A DNA stretch of 64,000 nt from Actinobacteria bacterium IMCC25003 (GCA_002284855.1 CP015603.1:1116001-1180000), one strand, 5' to 3'. Shown: positions 33,091 to 42,242, counted from the stretch's first letter. A program made the numbers and translations. The notes: a model not told the origin generated them from the letters alone.

Positions 33091-34482
33091 CTAGGAAAAG
33101 ATTTTGCCTGGGTTCAAAATTCCGTTGGGATCTAACGCCTTCTTGATGGATTTCATGACTGCCACAGATGCTTCGCCGGCCTCTTCGAGTAGTGAGTCAA
33201 TCTTTCCTGCTCCGATTCCATGTTCGCCTGTGCATGTTCCGCCCATCGCGATAATCGCTGATGTGGTCTTATGTGTGAGTTCGCGGATTTGTTCGAGCTC
33301 TTCAGGCTTTGTTGGGTCGGTAACGATAAAGGTGTGGAAGTTTCCGTCGGCAACGTGTCCCAAGATGGAATGTGGGAATGGTGATTCCTTAAGGAACTTC
33401 TCGGCAACGGCGACAGCATCGGCAAGTTTAGAAAGTGGAACAGCTGCATCGGTGCTGATTGCGCGCTTTCCTGGAAATGCTGCGATGCCTGCCCAATATG
33501 CATTGTGACGAGCCTGCCATAACTTGCGGCGTTCGCCTTCTTCAGAGGTCCACTCGAAATCTGTTCCACCGAAATCACTGGTGATCTCTTGAACAACCTT
33601 GGCATCTTCCTCAACGCCACGAGGTGAACCGTGGAATTCAAAGAGAAGAGTAGGTGCCTCTTGGAGAGTTAAGCCATCGTGAGCGTTTACGTTCTTAATA
33701 GATTGCGCATCTAGGAACTCGCAGCGAGCAATAGCAACACCGGAACGGACAATCGCAATCGCTGCCTGCACGCCATCTGCAAGCGATGGGAAGCGAGAGA
33801 CAGCAGCTGCCATCTTCTCGGGGATTCCAAATACGCGCAGAGTAATTTCAGTAACGACTGCCAGCGTTCCTTCTGAACCGACTATTAATCGTGCCAAGTC
33901 ATAACCCGCCGAGAGTTTGCGAGTCTCGCGACCTGCGTGAATCACTGTTCCATCGGCAAGTACAGCAGTGAGCTTTAAGACGTTTTCGCGCATCGATCCA
34001 TAGCGCACCGTGGTGGTGCCGGCAGCACCTGTTGATGTCATTCCCCCGATAGTTGCATCGGCACCTGGGTCGACAGAGAAGAAGAGCCCATCGTTAGCAA
34101 GCTTCTTATTGAGAGCCATGCGCTTCACGCCGGCTTGGACTGTGACGGTGAGGTCATCTGGTGAAATTTTTACAATCTTATCCATCTCACTTAAATCCAA
34201 TGAGATTCCACCAAAGAGCGGAAGAACGTGGCCCTCAAGAGATGATCCTGCACCGAATGCCGTCACTGGAATCTTTTCAGCGTTGCAGTAGGCAAGAACT
34301 TGAGAGACTTCTTCGGTGGAGTGAACTGTTACTACCGCAGATGGGCGAATAGGTGGAAATGCAGATTCGTCGCGCCCATGCGCATCGAGTACTGATTCGT
34401 TTTGAGAGATGCGACCGCTTACTAAAGCAGAAATGGCTTTTACTTGCGCGCCAGATAAATCAACGCGTTCTGTAAAAGCCAT
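33091..34482 (-). CDS. FAD-linked 2-hydroxyacid dehydrogenase (D-lactate dehydrogenase/GlcD-like)
   Basis: 463 residues. The PCMH-type FAD-binding domain shows VTAFGAGSSLEGHVLP, DPGADATIGGM and STGAAGTTTVRYGSM; the C-terminal FAD oxidase domain ends GEHGIGAGKIDSL and LDPNGILNPGKIF. Members oxidise D-lactate, glycolate or D-2-hydroxyglutarate and pass electrons to quinone or ETF. Since etfAB is in this window, an ETF route is possible. The substrate is not readable. Confidence 0.88.
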   Translation of the reverse strand: MAFTERVDLSGAQVKAISALVSGRISQNESVLDAHGRDESAFPPIRPSAVVTVHSTEEVSQVLAYCNAEKIPVTAFGAGSSLEGHVLPLFGGISLDLSEMDKIVKISPDDLTVTVQAGVKRMALNKKLANDGLFFSVDPGADATIGGMTSTGAAGTTTVRYGSMRENVLKLTAVLADGTVIHAGRETRKLSAGYDLARLIVGSEGTLAVVTEITLRVFGIPEKMAAAVSRFPSLADGVQAAIAIVRSGVAIARCEFLDAQSIKNVNAHDGLTLQEAPTLLFEFHGSPRGVEEDAKVVQEITSDFGGTDFEWTSEEGERRKLWQARHNAYWAGIAAFPGKRAISTDAAVPLSKLADAVAVAEKFLKESPFPHSILGHVADGNFHTFIVTDPTKPEELEQIRELTHKTTSAIIAMGGTCTGEHGIGAGKIDSLLEEAGEASVAVMKSIKKALDPNGILNPGKIFS

Positions 34483-34511
34483 TTACATCTCGATTCTTAT
34501 CGATACATGTG

Positions 34512-34584
34512 TAGCCCCGAAGGGATTCGAACCCTCGTAGCTGACTTGAGAAGCCAGAGTCCTAGGCCGCTAGACGACGGGGCC
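34512..34584 (-). tRNA. tRNA-Glu (CTC)
   Basis: A 73-nt cloverleaf: acceptor GGCCCCG/CGGGGCT, anticodon arm CTGGC-TTCTCAA-GTCAG with anticodon CTC, T-loop TTCGAAT, discriminator A, no encoded CCA. It lies downstream of gltX, its cognate synthetase gene. Confidence 0.93.
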
Positions 34585-34632
34585 GTGCCAAAAAAATAAC
34601 TAGGACAAACATATTCAGTTGTAGGTACTGCG

Positions 34633-34704
34633 CTGGGGTACCAGGACTCGAACCTAGACTTACTGAACCAGAATCAGCAGGGCTGCCAATTACCCCATAC
34701 CCCA
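34633..34704 (-). tRNA. tRNA-Gln (CTG)
   Basis: A 72-nt cloverleaf: acceptor TGGGGTA/TACCCCA, anticodon loop TTCTGGT giving CTG, T-loop TTCGAGT, discriminator G. It lies between gltX and tRNA-Glu. In actinobacteria without GlnRS this tRNA is first charged with Glu by GltX and then amidated by GatCAB. Confidence 0.92.
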
Positions 34705-34751
34705 CGGAAAGATTGCGCTTGGCTGCGCAAGGTGGAAGTTTACCCCAAAAA

Positions 34752-36209
34752 TTAGAGTGCGAGAGCCTGCGTAATGCGGGCTAAGCAAGCCTCTTTCCCG
34801 AGCAACTCCATAGATTCAAAGAGCGGCGGAGAAATTGTGCTGCCCGTTGTTGCAATGCGAAGTGCAGTAAATGCAATACGTGGCTTGAGGCCGAGTTCTT
34901 CAATCAGGGATGCACGAAGAACTGCCTCGATGGATTCGTGGTTCCATGTTGCAACGCCTTCAAGATCTGAAAGTGATCGCTTCAAAATATCCTTTGCTGC
35001 AGCATCAGTTATCTTGGAAACTGCCTCGGCATCGACTGCAAACTTTTCTACAAAAAGGAACTTAAGAAGCTGTGGAGCTTCATCTAACTTGACGATGCGC
35101 TCTTGAATGATTGGCAGAGCTTTCTTTACTAATTCAACTTCAGCATCGGTGCCAGTAATGACGCCTGCCTTAATAAGGAATGGCATGGTCCAGGTAGCAA
35201 ACTCTTCGAGGCTTAGCGCACGGATCTTGTCGCCATTGATGGCTTCAAGCTTCTTCATATCAAAACGCGCAGGAGATGAGTGAACCTTTTCAACAGTAAA
35301 GAGTTCAGTGAGTTCCTTCATCGAAATATTTTCACGGTCATCACCAGGCGACCATCCAAGGAGTGCGAGGTAGTTACAGATTGCTTCAGGGAGATATCCC
35401 TGCTCGCGATACCAAGCGATGGAGACTTCACCGTTGCGCTTTGAAAGCTTGGCATTATCTTGGCCCATCACGAATGGCAGGTGAGCAAATACTGGGTAAT
35501 CCTCAATCTTCACTCCCATAGCTTGATAGACACGAATCTGACGAGGTGTTGATGAGAGTAAATCTTCTCCACGAAGTACGTGAGTGACGCCCATCAAGAT
35601 GTCATCGACAGCAACTGCGAGTGTGTAGAGCGGTGAACCATCTGCGCGAACAAGTACAAAGTCCGGAACAAACTTGTGATCGAAGGTTACTTCGCCACGA
35701 ATCTCATCTTTAAAGGTGGTTGTGCCATCAGGCATGCGCATGCGAACAACACCTTCGCGACCTTGCGCCTTAAATGCAGCGATTTGTTCAGCTGTTAAAT
35801 CACGACAGTGGCCGTTATATCCCGGTGCCACATTTGCTTTGCGCTGCTCTTCGCGCACTGCCTCTAGTTCTTCAGGTGAGCAATAGCAGTAGTAAGCATC
35901 TTTCTGATCAAGAAACTTCTGTGCCCATTCGGCGTAAATACCAAGACGTTGTGATTGCAGGTATGGCCCGTTATCGCCACCAACTTCTGGGCCCTCATCC
36001 CACTGCAGACCGAGCCATTTCAGTGTGTCGATGGCAGCGTTGATGTATTCATCGGTAACGCGCGTTGTATCGGTATCTTCGATGCGGAAGAGGAATGTGC
36101 CACCCGTGTGACGCGCATATGCCCAATCAAAGAGCGCTGTGCGGATATTTCCAACGTGTAGATCACCAGTTGGAGATGGTGCGAAACGTACCTTTACCTT
36201 TTTAGTCAT
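34752..36209 (-). CDS. gltX: Glutamyl-tRNA synthetase
   Basis: 485 residues. FAPSPTGDLHVGN carries the HIGH-type motif and KLSKRNG the KMSKS-type motif; FRIEDTDTTR is the class Ib Glu-binding region. CYCSPEELE is a conserved Cys region. It ligates Glu to tRNA-Glu and, as a presumed non-discriminating enzyme, to tRNA-Gln, whose genes lie just downstream. The ATG overlaps the FAH gene by 4 bp. Confidence 0.96.
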   Translation of the reverse strand: MTKKVKVRFAPSPTGDLHVGNIRTALFDWAYARHTGGTFLFRIEDTDTTRVTDEYINAAIDTLKWLGLQWDEGPEVGGDNGPYLQSQRLGIYAEWAQKFLDQKDAYYCYCSPEELEAVREEQRKANVAPGYNGHCRDLTAEQIAAFKAQGREGVVRMRMPDGTTTFKDEIRGEVTFDHKFVPDFVLVRADGSPLYTLAVAVDDILMGVTHVLRGEDLLSSTPRQIRVYQAMGVKIEDYPVFAHLPFVMGQDNAKLSKRNGEVSIAWYREQGYLPEAICNYLALLGWSPGDDRENISMKELTELFTVEKVHSSPARFDMKKLEAINGDKIRALSLEEFATWTMPFLIKAGVITGTDAEVELVKKALPIIQERIVKLDEAPQLLKFLFVEKFAVDAEAVSKITDAAAKDILKRSLSDLEGVATWNHESIEAVLRASLIEELGLKPRIAFTALRIATTGSTISPPLFESMELLGKEACLARITQALAL

Positions 36210-36994
36210 GGACGCGCGCTCACCTTATTGGTTAATTGGCCAAGGCCTTCGATGGATATAGCAATAGTAGATTTTTCTGGCATCGGGCCGATTCCTGCAG
36301 GAGTTCCGGTGATGATGACATCGCCTGGAAGAAGTGTCATCACCTGAGTGACAAAGTGAACAATATCTTCAACTTTAAAGATCATGTCTGAGAGCTTGGC
36401 ATCTTGCTTTACTTCGCCATTGAGCGTTGTGGTGATGCGCTGAGTACCTGGAACAAACTCAGTTTCAATCCATGGACCGAGTGGACAGAAGGTGTCGAAT
36501 GACTTTGCGCGCATCCACTGTCCATCGCGTTTTTGAAGTTCGCGAGAAGTCACATCATTTGCCATGGTGTAACCAAAGATCACATCTTTCACGCGTTCTT
36601 TAGGTACTTCCTTGCAGACTCGACCAATCACAATGGCGAGCTCTGCTTCGTAATCAATAGTGGGAGCCATAGCCGGCCAGACAATGGTGTCGCCTGGGCC
36701 AATCACTGAAGTATTTGGCTTAAGGAAGATGATCGGTTCATCAGGAACAACGCCACCCATTTCAGCTGCATGGTCGGCATAGTTCTTTCCGACTGCAACG
36801 ATCTTTGAGCGAGGGATGACTGGGGCAAGAAGGCGGACCTTGGTGAGTTCAACCTTTGCCGCTGTCTTCTGGATGCCGTGATAAATGGGATCTCCAGAGA
36901 TGATGGAGATTAGATTATCTTCTTCGAGGATTCCAAAGAGCGGATCGGTACCCAAACCTGCATCAGGCTGAGGTGTAAATCGAACTACGCGCAT
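36206..36994 (-). CDS. Fumarylacetoacetate hydrolase family protein
   Basis: 262 residues. IVAVGKNYADHAAEMGG, DYEAELAIVIG and RAKSFDTFCPLGPW are the FAH motifs, with GTPAGIGPM near the end. It is the gene normally found upstream of gltX in actinobacteria, where it is conserved but of unsettled substrate (2-hydroxyhepta-2,4-diene-1,7-dioate isomerase-like or acylpyruvase). It differs clearly from the FAH protein at 28562-29407. Confidence 0.87.
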   Translation of the reverse strand: MRVVRFTPQPDAGLGTDPLFGILEEDNLISIISGDPIYHGIQKTAAKVELTKVRLLAPVIPRSKIVAVGKNYADHAAEMGGVVPDEPIIFLKPNTSVIGPGDTIVWPAMAPTIDYEAELAIVIGRVCKEVPKERVKDVIFGYTMANDVTSRELQKRDGQWMRAKSFDTFCPLGPWIETEFVPGTQRITTTLNGEVKQDAKLSDMIFKVEDIVHFVTQVMTLLPGDVIITGTPAGIGPMPEKSTIAISIEGLGQLTNKVSARP

Positions 36995-37026
36995 TGGTCA
37001 ATCTTATCTTTAAGGCGTAAATAAGG

Positions 37027-37338
37027 CTAAAGCGCGCTTTCCTTACCGCTTGAATCAAGATGAAAAATAGTGGCGGTTGGTGCAAAGTCCCTAATCGCCT
37101 TGATATTTGCAGGAAGAGATCCAGCAGCGACAACGCTCTCGATTCCGGTGATTCCTGATGCAAGTGCAACGGTAAGAACTGATTCGAAGGCATCGAGGTT
37201 GAGCGATGGTGATGTCACATTGATTGCAACGTAGGTGCGGCCGGTGTTATCGCGTAACGCTGCCGCTTGTTGTGCACCGCTGCGAGCAAGAGTTGAGGTT
37301 GCAAGTGTTGCCAGCTTTGTATCTTCTGGATTATTCAT
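37027..37338 (-). CDS. Degenerate cytidine deaminase-like protein
   Basis: 103 residues from ATG 37338 (MNNPEDTKLATLATSTLARS). RTYVAINVTSPSLNLDAFESVL has the arrangement of the cytidine-deaminase fold, but no H/C-A-E or P-C-x2-C zinc motif is visible. In actinobacteria a similar catalytically inactive-looking gene lies between the CorC-like gene and era. Here era is not adjacent. It starts 8 bp inside the CorC-like gene. Function unknown. Confidence 0.65.
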   Translation of the reverse strand: MNNPEDTKLATLATSTLARSGAQQAAALRDNTGRTYVAINVTSPSLNLDAFESVLTVALASGITGIESVVAAGSLPANIKAIRDFAPTATIFHLDSSGKESAL

Positions 37339-38194
37339 GCTCAGCAATCTCCTGTTCTGGACGCTCAATAATAACGGAGCTAATACGACGTCTGCGACCG
37401 ATAGGACGCTCGGAGGTAATCGACCAACCTTGCAGATCAATGGTGGAACCTGCGATTGGTACGCGACCTAACTTCTCGGCCATATATCCGCCGATGGTAT
37501 CGACATCTTCAAATTCATCGCGATTGATATCGATTTTAAGTTCGTCAGCGAGATCTTCAACGTGCATAGTTGCTTTCGCGCGCGCCTTCTTCTCGCTCAA
37601 CCAAGTGAAAGTTTCAACGCCTTCATCGTATTCGTCAGCAATCTCGCCCACGATTTCTTCGATAATATCTTCGATGGTGATGATTCCAGCTGTGCCACCA
37701 TATTCGTCGACAACGATTGCCAAGTGAATCTGATCGCGCTGCATCTCTTTCAGTAGCTCAGCTGCTTCCTTATTTTCGGGAACAAATACTGCAGGGCGTG
37801 TGTGCTGCTCAACCTTTTCAGTTGTTTCAGCTTCGTGGTGATCGAGAGCGCGCTTAGCTAAATCCTTTACATAGGCAATTCCGATGATGTTATCGATGCC
37901 ATCGCCAACAACAGGAACGCGTGAATATCCTGAACGAAGTGCCAGTGAGAGCGCTTGGCGAAGAGTCTTATCTCTTTCAATCCAGACCATGTCTGTGCGA
38001 GGAACCATGAGTTCGCGCACCAAGGTGTCGCCTAGCTCAAATACATTGTGAATCATCTCGTGCTCATCGGATTCAACGAGGCCGCGATGGTGCGCGTGAT
38101 CCATCAGTTGGCGCAGCTCTACTTCATCAGAGAGGAGTCCCCACGCAAAACCTTTAAAGGCAAGCTTGATCTTTGTAGCGATATTTTTCTTCAC
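37331..38194 (-). CDS. CorC-like CBS-domain/transporter-associated protein
   Basis: 287 residues. Two CBS domains (LMVPRTDMVWIERD... and IHLAIVVDEYGGTAGIITIEDIIEEIVGEI, parts: MVPRTDMVW, VDEYGGTAGIITIED) and a C-terminal CorC-HlyC domain (DVDTIGGYMAEKLGRVP). The N-terminal DUF21 membrane domain of the longer family is absent; only a short helix precedes the CBS pair. It is the E. coli CorC/YbeX layout, next to YbeY and PhoH as in many bacteria. Role: magnesium/cobalt efflux or ribosome metal homeostasis. Confidence 0.88.
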   Translation of the reverse strand: MKKNIATKIKLAFKGFAWGLLSDEVELRQLMDHAHHRGLVESDEHEMIHNVFELGDTLVRELMVPRTDMVWIERDKTLRQALSLALRSGYSRVPVVGDGIDNIIGIAYVKDLAKRALDHHEAETTEKVEQHTRPAVFVPENKEAAELLKEMQRDQIHLAIVVDEYGGTAGIITIEDIIEEIVGEIADEYDEGVETFTWLSEKKARAKATMHVEDLADELKIDINRDEFEDVDTIGGYMAEKLGRVPIAGSTIDLQGWSITSERPIGRRRRISSVIIERPEQEIAEHE

Positions 38195-38196
38195 AG

Positions 38197-38640
38197 TTAG
38201 TTAGCCACCGAAAGTGACCACTCCTTCACAATCTTCTCTTGCAGCGCGAACATGACTTTCTCTTCGTCAGGATCTGCGTGGTCATAGCCCAAGATATGGA
38301 GCAAGCCATGTGTAGCAAGAATGTAGATTTCATGTTCAACGCTATGTCCGGCATCTTGTGCCTGCTTTGCCGCAACTGCAGGTGCTATGACGATATCTCC
38401 TAGAGTGACAGCTTCGCCCTTTACTTCAGGCATATCCATGGGAAATGAAAGTACATCGGTGGGACCTGGTTCATCCATCCACTTAATGTGAAGCTCTTCC
38501 ATCTCTTGCACATCGACAAATGTGAGCGAGATTTCGCACTCAGGGTTGAGCTCCATGTAATCGATACCGAAATTAATCAATGTATGCATCTGGGTTTCTG
38601 GCACAAGCGCGCCAGAGCGATTGACTAGCTCAACGGTCAT
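38197..38640 (-). CDS. ybeY: Endoribonuclease YbeY
   Basis: 147 residues. HGLLHILGYDH is the zinc-binding H-G-x-L-H-x2-G-Y-D-H motif; DVLSFPMD is conserved. YbeY matures 16S rRNA 3' end and takes part in ribosome quality control. The start overlaps the phoH stop by 4 bp, and the CorC-like gene begins 2 bp after its stop. Confidence 0.95.
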   Translation of the reverse strand: MTVELVNRSGALVPETQMHTLINFGIDYMELNPECEISLTFVDVQEMEELHIKWMDEPGPTDVLSFPMDMPEVKGEAVTLGDIVIAPAVAAKQAQDAGHSVEHEIYILATHGLLHILGYDHADPDEEKVMFALQEKIVKEWSLSVAN

Positions 38641-39620
38641 GAGTTACGAATCGGACGCGGAACTGATTTGGTCGCATCATATTTATCGTAAGCCTTGACG
38701 ATATCTCCGATAAGGCGGTGACGCACAACGTCATCAGCGGTCAGCTCCATAAATGAGATGTCATCGACGCCATCAAGGATGTCTCGAATAATTCCAAGGC
38801 CAGAACGCTGACCATTAGGTAGGTCGTTCTGCGTGATATCGCCAGTAATAACCATCTTGGAGCCGAAACCAAGGCGAGTTAAGAACATCTTCATCTGTTC
38901 AGGTGTGGTGTTCTGTGCCTCATCCAGGATGATAAATGCATCGTTGAGTGTGCGACCGCGCATAAAGGCGAGAGGTGCAACTTCAATAACGCCGGTCTGC
39001 ATCAAACGTGGAATAGCTTCTGAATCGATCATGTCGTGCAGCGCATCAAAGAGCGGACGCAAATATGGGTCGATCTTCTCATTGAGAGTTCCGGGTAAGA
39101 ATCCGAGTTTCTCGCCTGCTTCAACAGCTGGGCGAGACAAGATAATGCGATTGACCTTCTTTGCTTGCAGAGCAGCAACAGCCTTTGCCATTGCAAGGTA
39201 GGTCTTTCCTGTACCTGCAGGTCCGATTCCAAAGGTGATGGTGTTCTCTTCAATGGCATCAACGTAGAGCTTCTGGTTGGCAGTCTTCGGGCGAATAGTT
39301 TTGCCACGGTTAGAGACGATATTGAGTGAGAGAACTTCTGCAGGATGCTGGACCGGTTCTGCCTCAAGCATCGCGATGCTACGAGTGACTGCATCAACGT
39401 TGAGGCTCTGTCCTGAACGGATAACGAGCATCATCTCGGTAATCAACTTCTCCATCGCAAGACAATCAATATGTGGTCCGCGCAAGGTGATTTCGTTGCC
39501 GCGCACAGTGACGTTGACTGAAGGGAATGCTGCTTCGATTGCCAACATATTTGCATCATTGATACCGACGAGTGAAACCATCGGGATGGCAGGTGGGACG
39601 GTGATTAAGAGGCGTTCCAT
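38637..39620 (-). CDS. phoH: PhoH-family ATPase
   Basis: 327 residues. An N-terminal region, then the PhoH domain with GPAGTGKTYLAMA (Walker A), LSRPAVEAGEKLGFLPG and FIILDEAQNTTPEQMKMFLTR (Walker B DEAQ; parts FIILDEAQN). ITGDITQNDLP follows. PhoH-like proteins are RNA-linked ATPases, usually beside ybeY, as here. The N-terminal extension resembles a KH-type region. Confidence 0.93.
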   Translation of the reverse strand: MERLLITVPPAIPMVSLVGINDANMLAIEAAFPSVNVTVRGNEITLRGPHIDCLAMEKLITEMMLVIRSGQSLNVDAVTRSIAMLEAEPVQHPAEVLSLNIVSNRGKTIRPKTANQKLYVDAIEENTITFGIGPAGTGKTYLAMAKAVAALQAKKVNRIILSRPAVEAGEKLGFLPGTLNEKIDPYLRPLFDALHDMIDSEAIPRLMQTGVIEVAPLAFMRGRTLNDAFIILDEAQNTTPEQMKMFLTRLGFGSKMVITGDITQNDLPNGQRSGLGIIRDILDGVDDISFMELTADDVVRHRLIGDIVKAYDKYDATKSVPRPIRNS

Positions 39621-39652
39621 ATAACTGAAAATCTATCGGTAAAGGGGTGAAT

Positions 39653-40369
39653 TCACCACACGGAAAGAGCGGTGTTGACCGCAGATAAAGCCGCTAATCC
39701 AGCGTGTGCCGAGCGCAGAACAGGGCGGCCCATCAGAGCAACCTTTGCTCCCGCTGCTGCAAAGGTATCAATCTCTTCATCGGTCAGACCGCCTTCGGGC
39801 CCGATGATGATTGCAACCTTCTTGCAACCAGGAGTAACTATTTGCGAAACTTTCATCGTTGCCGATTCGTGGAAGACAATTGCTAAATCTGCCTGAGCAA
39901 TCTGATCGATTACCGCGTTGGTAGCTGCTACCCCAATGACTTCAGGGATTCGGAAACGTCGTGATTGCTTACTGGCTTCACGCGCAGTGGTTTGGAGTTT
40001 TTCCATCTTGTCATCTGACTTACCAATACTACGAGTGGCTTTCCACATCACGATGCGATCTGCTCCGCCCTCGGTGCACATCTCAATAGATTCCTTGATG
40101 CGATCGCCCTTAGGTATTGCTTGGATGACTGTGAAATGTGTGTCGAGTGGATCTTGATAGCCAGTTGCCAAAACTTCGACAGTCATATGCTTTTTGTGGA
40201 CCTCTTTAGCCTCTACATGTGACCAAGTGCCTTTGCCATCGCTTAAGTTGAAGAGATCGCCACTCTGTATGCGAAGTACGCGAATAGCGTGAAGTGCATC
40301 TTCATTATTGAATTCATAGGTTGTGCCAGGTGTGGTTGGCAAATCTTCAACGAAGAAGAGGGTCAGCAT
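39653..40369 (-). CDS. rsmE: 16S rRNA (uracil1498-N3)-methyltransferase
   Basis: 238 residues. A PUA-like N-terminal domain and SPOUT methyltransferase core with IIGPEGGLTDEEID and ALMGRPVLRSAHAGLAAL, the RsmE knot. It methylates U1498 in 16S rRNA. Its ATG overlaps the dnaJ stop as TAATG, so it is in the hrcA-dnaJ operon, a common actinobacterial order. Confidence 0.94.
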   Translation of the reverse strand: MLTLFFVEDLPTTPGTTYEFNNEDALHAIRVLRIQSGDLFNLSDGKGTWSHVEAKEVHKKHMTVEVLATGYQDPLDTHFTVIQAIPKGDRIKESIEMCTEGGADRIVMWKATRSIGKSDDKMEKLQTTAREASKQSRRFRIPEVIGVAATNAVIDQIAQADLAIVFHESATMKVSQIVTPGCKKVAIIIGPEGGLTDEEIDTFAAAGAKVALMGRPVLRSAHAGLAALSAVNTALSVW

Positions 40370-41484
40370 TAGCGCCCGAATGCATCTCTAAATTTAGAGA
40401 AAAGACCTTCTTTATGGCCCTTAATCTTTACATCGCCCGCTTTTTCGCCACGGGCTGCGGCAAATTCCTTAAGCAACTTCTCTTGATCACGGTTGAGCTT
40501 ATGAGGAGTTGCTACATCAACATGCACGATGAGATCACCGCGATGTGTGGTGCGAAGGCGAGTCATACCTTTGCCCTTTACGGGAATCGTTGTTCCGCTC
40601 TGAGTTCCGGCCTTGATATCAACTTTGACGGGACCATCGAGGCACTCAACTTCAACAGTTGTGCCAAGAGCTGCTGCTGCAAATGAAACTTCGACGGCAA
40701 CGTGCAGGTGGTCTCCATCACGCAGTAAGAATTCATGTTCTGCTTCAACGATTTCAACATATAAATCGCCCGCCGGTCCCCCGCCTTGTCCGACTTCTCC
40801 GCGACCAGCCATCTGAATACGGTTGCCAGTTTCAACGCCTGCAGGGACTTTAATGTTTATTGTCTGACGTGCGCGTACACGTCCATCGCCACCACATTCG
40901 CGACATGGATCTGTAATGACGCTGCCATAACCAGAACAGTTATTACATGGTCGAGATGTCATGACCTGACCGAGGAATGACTTCTGAACAAATTGTGTTT
41001 CACCGCGGCCCTTACAGACCGGACACATCGAAGGCGCAGTGTTATTTGCAGTTCCCTGTCCTTCGCACTTCTGACATACAACTGCTGATTCCAAAGTGAT
41101 ATCGCGTTCTGTTCCGAAGCACGCTTCGTTGAGATCTACCTCGATGCGAATAAGTGCATCTTGTCCCTGGCGCATACGTGGACGTGGTCCGCGATTTCCA
41201 CCGCCACCAAAGAAAGCATCCATGATGTCGCTAAATCCACCGCCACCGAATCCGCCGCCAAAACCTCCGCCGAATCCGCCTTGGCCACCCATGTCATATT
41301 GCTGACGCTTCTGTGGGTCAGACAAAGTGTCATAGGCAGCAGTCACTTCTTTAAATTTATTCTGAACTTCAGGGTCTGGATTTACATCGGGGTGGAGTTC
41401 GCGCGCAATCTTGCGATAAGCCTTCTTAATGTCATCGGCGGTAGCTCCGCGATCGAGTCCAAGTAGGTCGTAATAATCAGCCAT
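40369..41484 (-). CDS. dnaJ: Chaperone DnaJ
   Basis: 371 residues. J domain with YDLLGLDRGATADDIKKAYR and HPD motif (ELHPDVN), G/F-rich region (GGFGGGFGGGF), four zinc repeats (CQKCEGQG, CPVCKGRG, CNNCSGYG, CRECGGDG) and two C-terminal substrate domains. It delivers clients to DnaK. Start overlaps the hrcA stop (TAATG). Heat-shock control by the CIRCE upstream of hrcA is expected. Confidence 0.97.
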   Translation of the reverse strand: MADYYDLLGLDRGATADDIKKAYRKIARELHPDVNPDPEVQNKFKEVTAAYDTLSDPQKRQQYDMGGQGGFGGGFGGGFGGGGFSDIMDAFFGGGGNRGPRPRMRQGQDALIRIEVDLNEACFGTERDITLESAVVCQKCEGQGTANNTAPSMCPVCKGRGETQFVQKSFLGQVMTSRPCNNCSGYGSVITDPCRECGGDGRVRARQTINIKVPAGVETGNRIQMAGRGEVGQGGGPAGDLYVEIVEAEHEFLLRDGDHLHVAVEVSFAAAALGTTVEVECLDGPVKVDIKAGTQSGTTIPVKGKGMTRLRTTHRGDLIVHVDVATPHKLNRDQEKLLKEFAAARGEKAGDVKIKGHKEGLFSKFRDAFGR

Positions 41485-42212
41485 TACTTATTTCCCTCAG
41501 TAATAAAGCGGCCGACATAGCGAGCAACAGCAGAGACAGCTGCCATAGAACCCGCGTAATCCATGCGGGTTGGCCCAAGAATTCCAAGGGATGCATCAGT
41601 TCCATAGCCCACTGTGACAAGTGACGTTGTCTGCAAGCTGGAATCTGGTTGTTCGCTGCCGATAGTGACGTGCACCGTTGAGTGCGCATCGCTGAGAAGA
41701 CGGAGTAAGACAACTTGTTCTTCGAGAGCTTCAAGAATGGGTGAGAGAGTATTTCCAAGATCTTCGCCTGAACGAGCAAGGTTTGCAGTTCCTGAAATTG
41801 CCATCATCTCGCGACCTTGTGAATCGCCAATCTTGGGATACTTCACAACAGCAACCTGCTTGGTGATATCTGCCAATAACTTTGCACTTCTCTTGACGAC
41901 ATCATCGAGGTCGTGTGCACCTTCGAGGAAAGTCTCGATAGCGCGACGTTCGGCAGTTGATAGTGGTTTTACAGCTGACAGTTTGTCGACGAAGAGTCGG
42001 TATCCACGATCTGTTGGGATTCGACCTGCGCTTGTATGAGGTTGAGTAATCAAACCTTCTTCTTCAAGAACAGCCATCTCGTTGCGGATAGTTGCAGGAC
42101 TAATTCCGAGTGCGCGCTTATCGGCAATCGCCTTTGAGCCCACAGGCTCTTGGGTTTCGACATATTCGTCGACGATTGCTCGCAGAATCTCGAGGCGGCG
42201 ATCAGTGGTCAT
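41484..42212 (-). CDS. hrcA: Heat-inducible repressor HrcA, shortened form
   Basis: 242 residues against a usual 330-345. The N-terminal winged helix ([23 protein letters not shown] and [18 protein letters not shown]; parts [19 protein letters not shown]) and the middle region to [10 protein letters not shown] are present, then the sequence jumps at about residue 125-137 to [20 protein letters not shown] and the C-terminal [12 protein letters not shown]. About 100 residues, probably the inserted dimerisation domain, are missing with no frameshift. Operon: hrcA-dnaJ-rsmE. It should repress itself through the CIRCE at its start. Confidence 0.92.
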   Translation of the reverse strand: MTTDRRLEILRAIVDEYVETQEPVGSKAIADKRALGISPATIRNEMAVLEEEGLITQPHTSAGRIPTDRGYRLFVDKLSAVKPLSTAERRAIETFLEGAHDLDDVVKRSAKLLADITKQVAVVKYPKIGDSQGREMMAISGTANLARSGEDLGNTLSPILEALEEQVVLLRLLSDAHSTVHVTIGSEQPDSSLQTTSLVTVGYGTDASLGILGPTRMDYAGSMAAVSAVARYVGRFITEGNK

Positions 42213-42215
42213 GGT

Positions 42216-42242
42216 CTAGCAATCTTAGCGCGCGAGTGCTAA
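42216..42242 (-). promoter_or_regulatory. CIRCE operator for HrcA
   Basis: CTAGCAATC, 9 nt, GAGTGCTAA: one half-site exact (GAGTGCTAA) and the other with two changes from TTAGCACTC. It lies 3 bp before the hrcA start and overlaps the 3' end and stop of hemW. Spacing and position are those of CIRCE, so HrcA should block the hrcA-dnaJ promoter. Confidence 0.85.

Noticed and set aside
36994-37338. era gene expected next to the deaminase-like gene
   Set aside because: No GTPase motifs in any frame here; era must be elsewhere in the genome.
42231-42242. Single CIRCE half-site
   Set aside because: At first only GAGTGCTAA was evident, but the left half CTAGCAATC at proper 9-bp spacing makes a full element, so it is reported as CIRCE.
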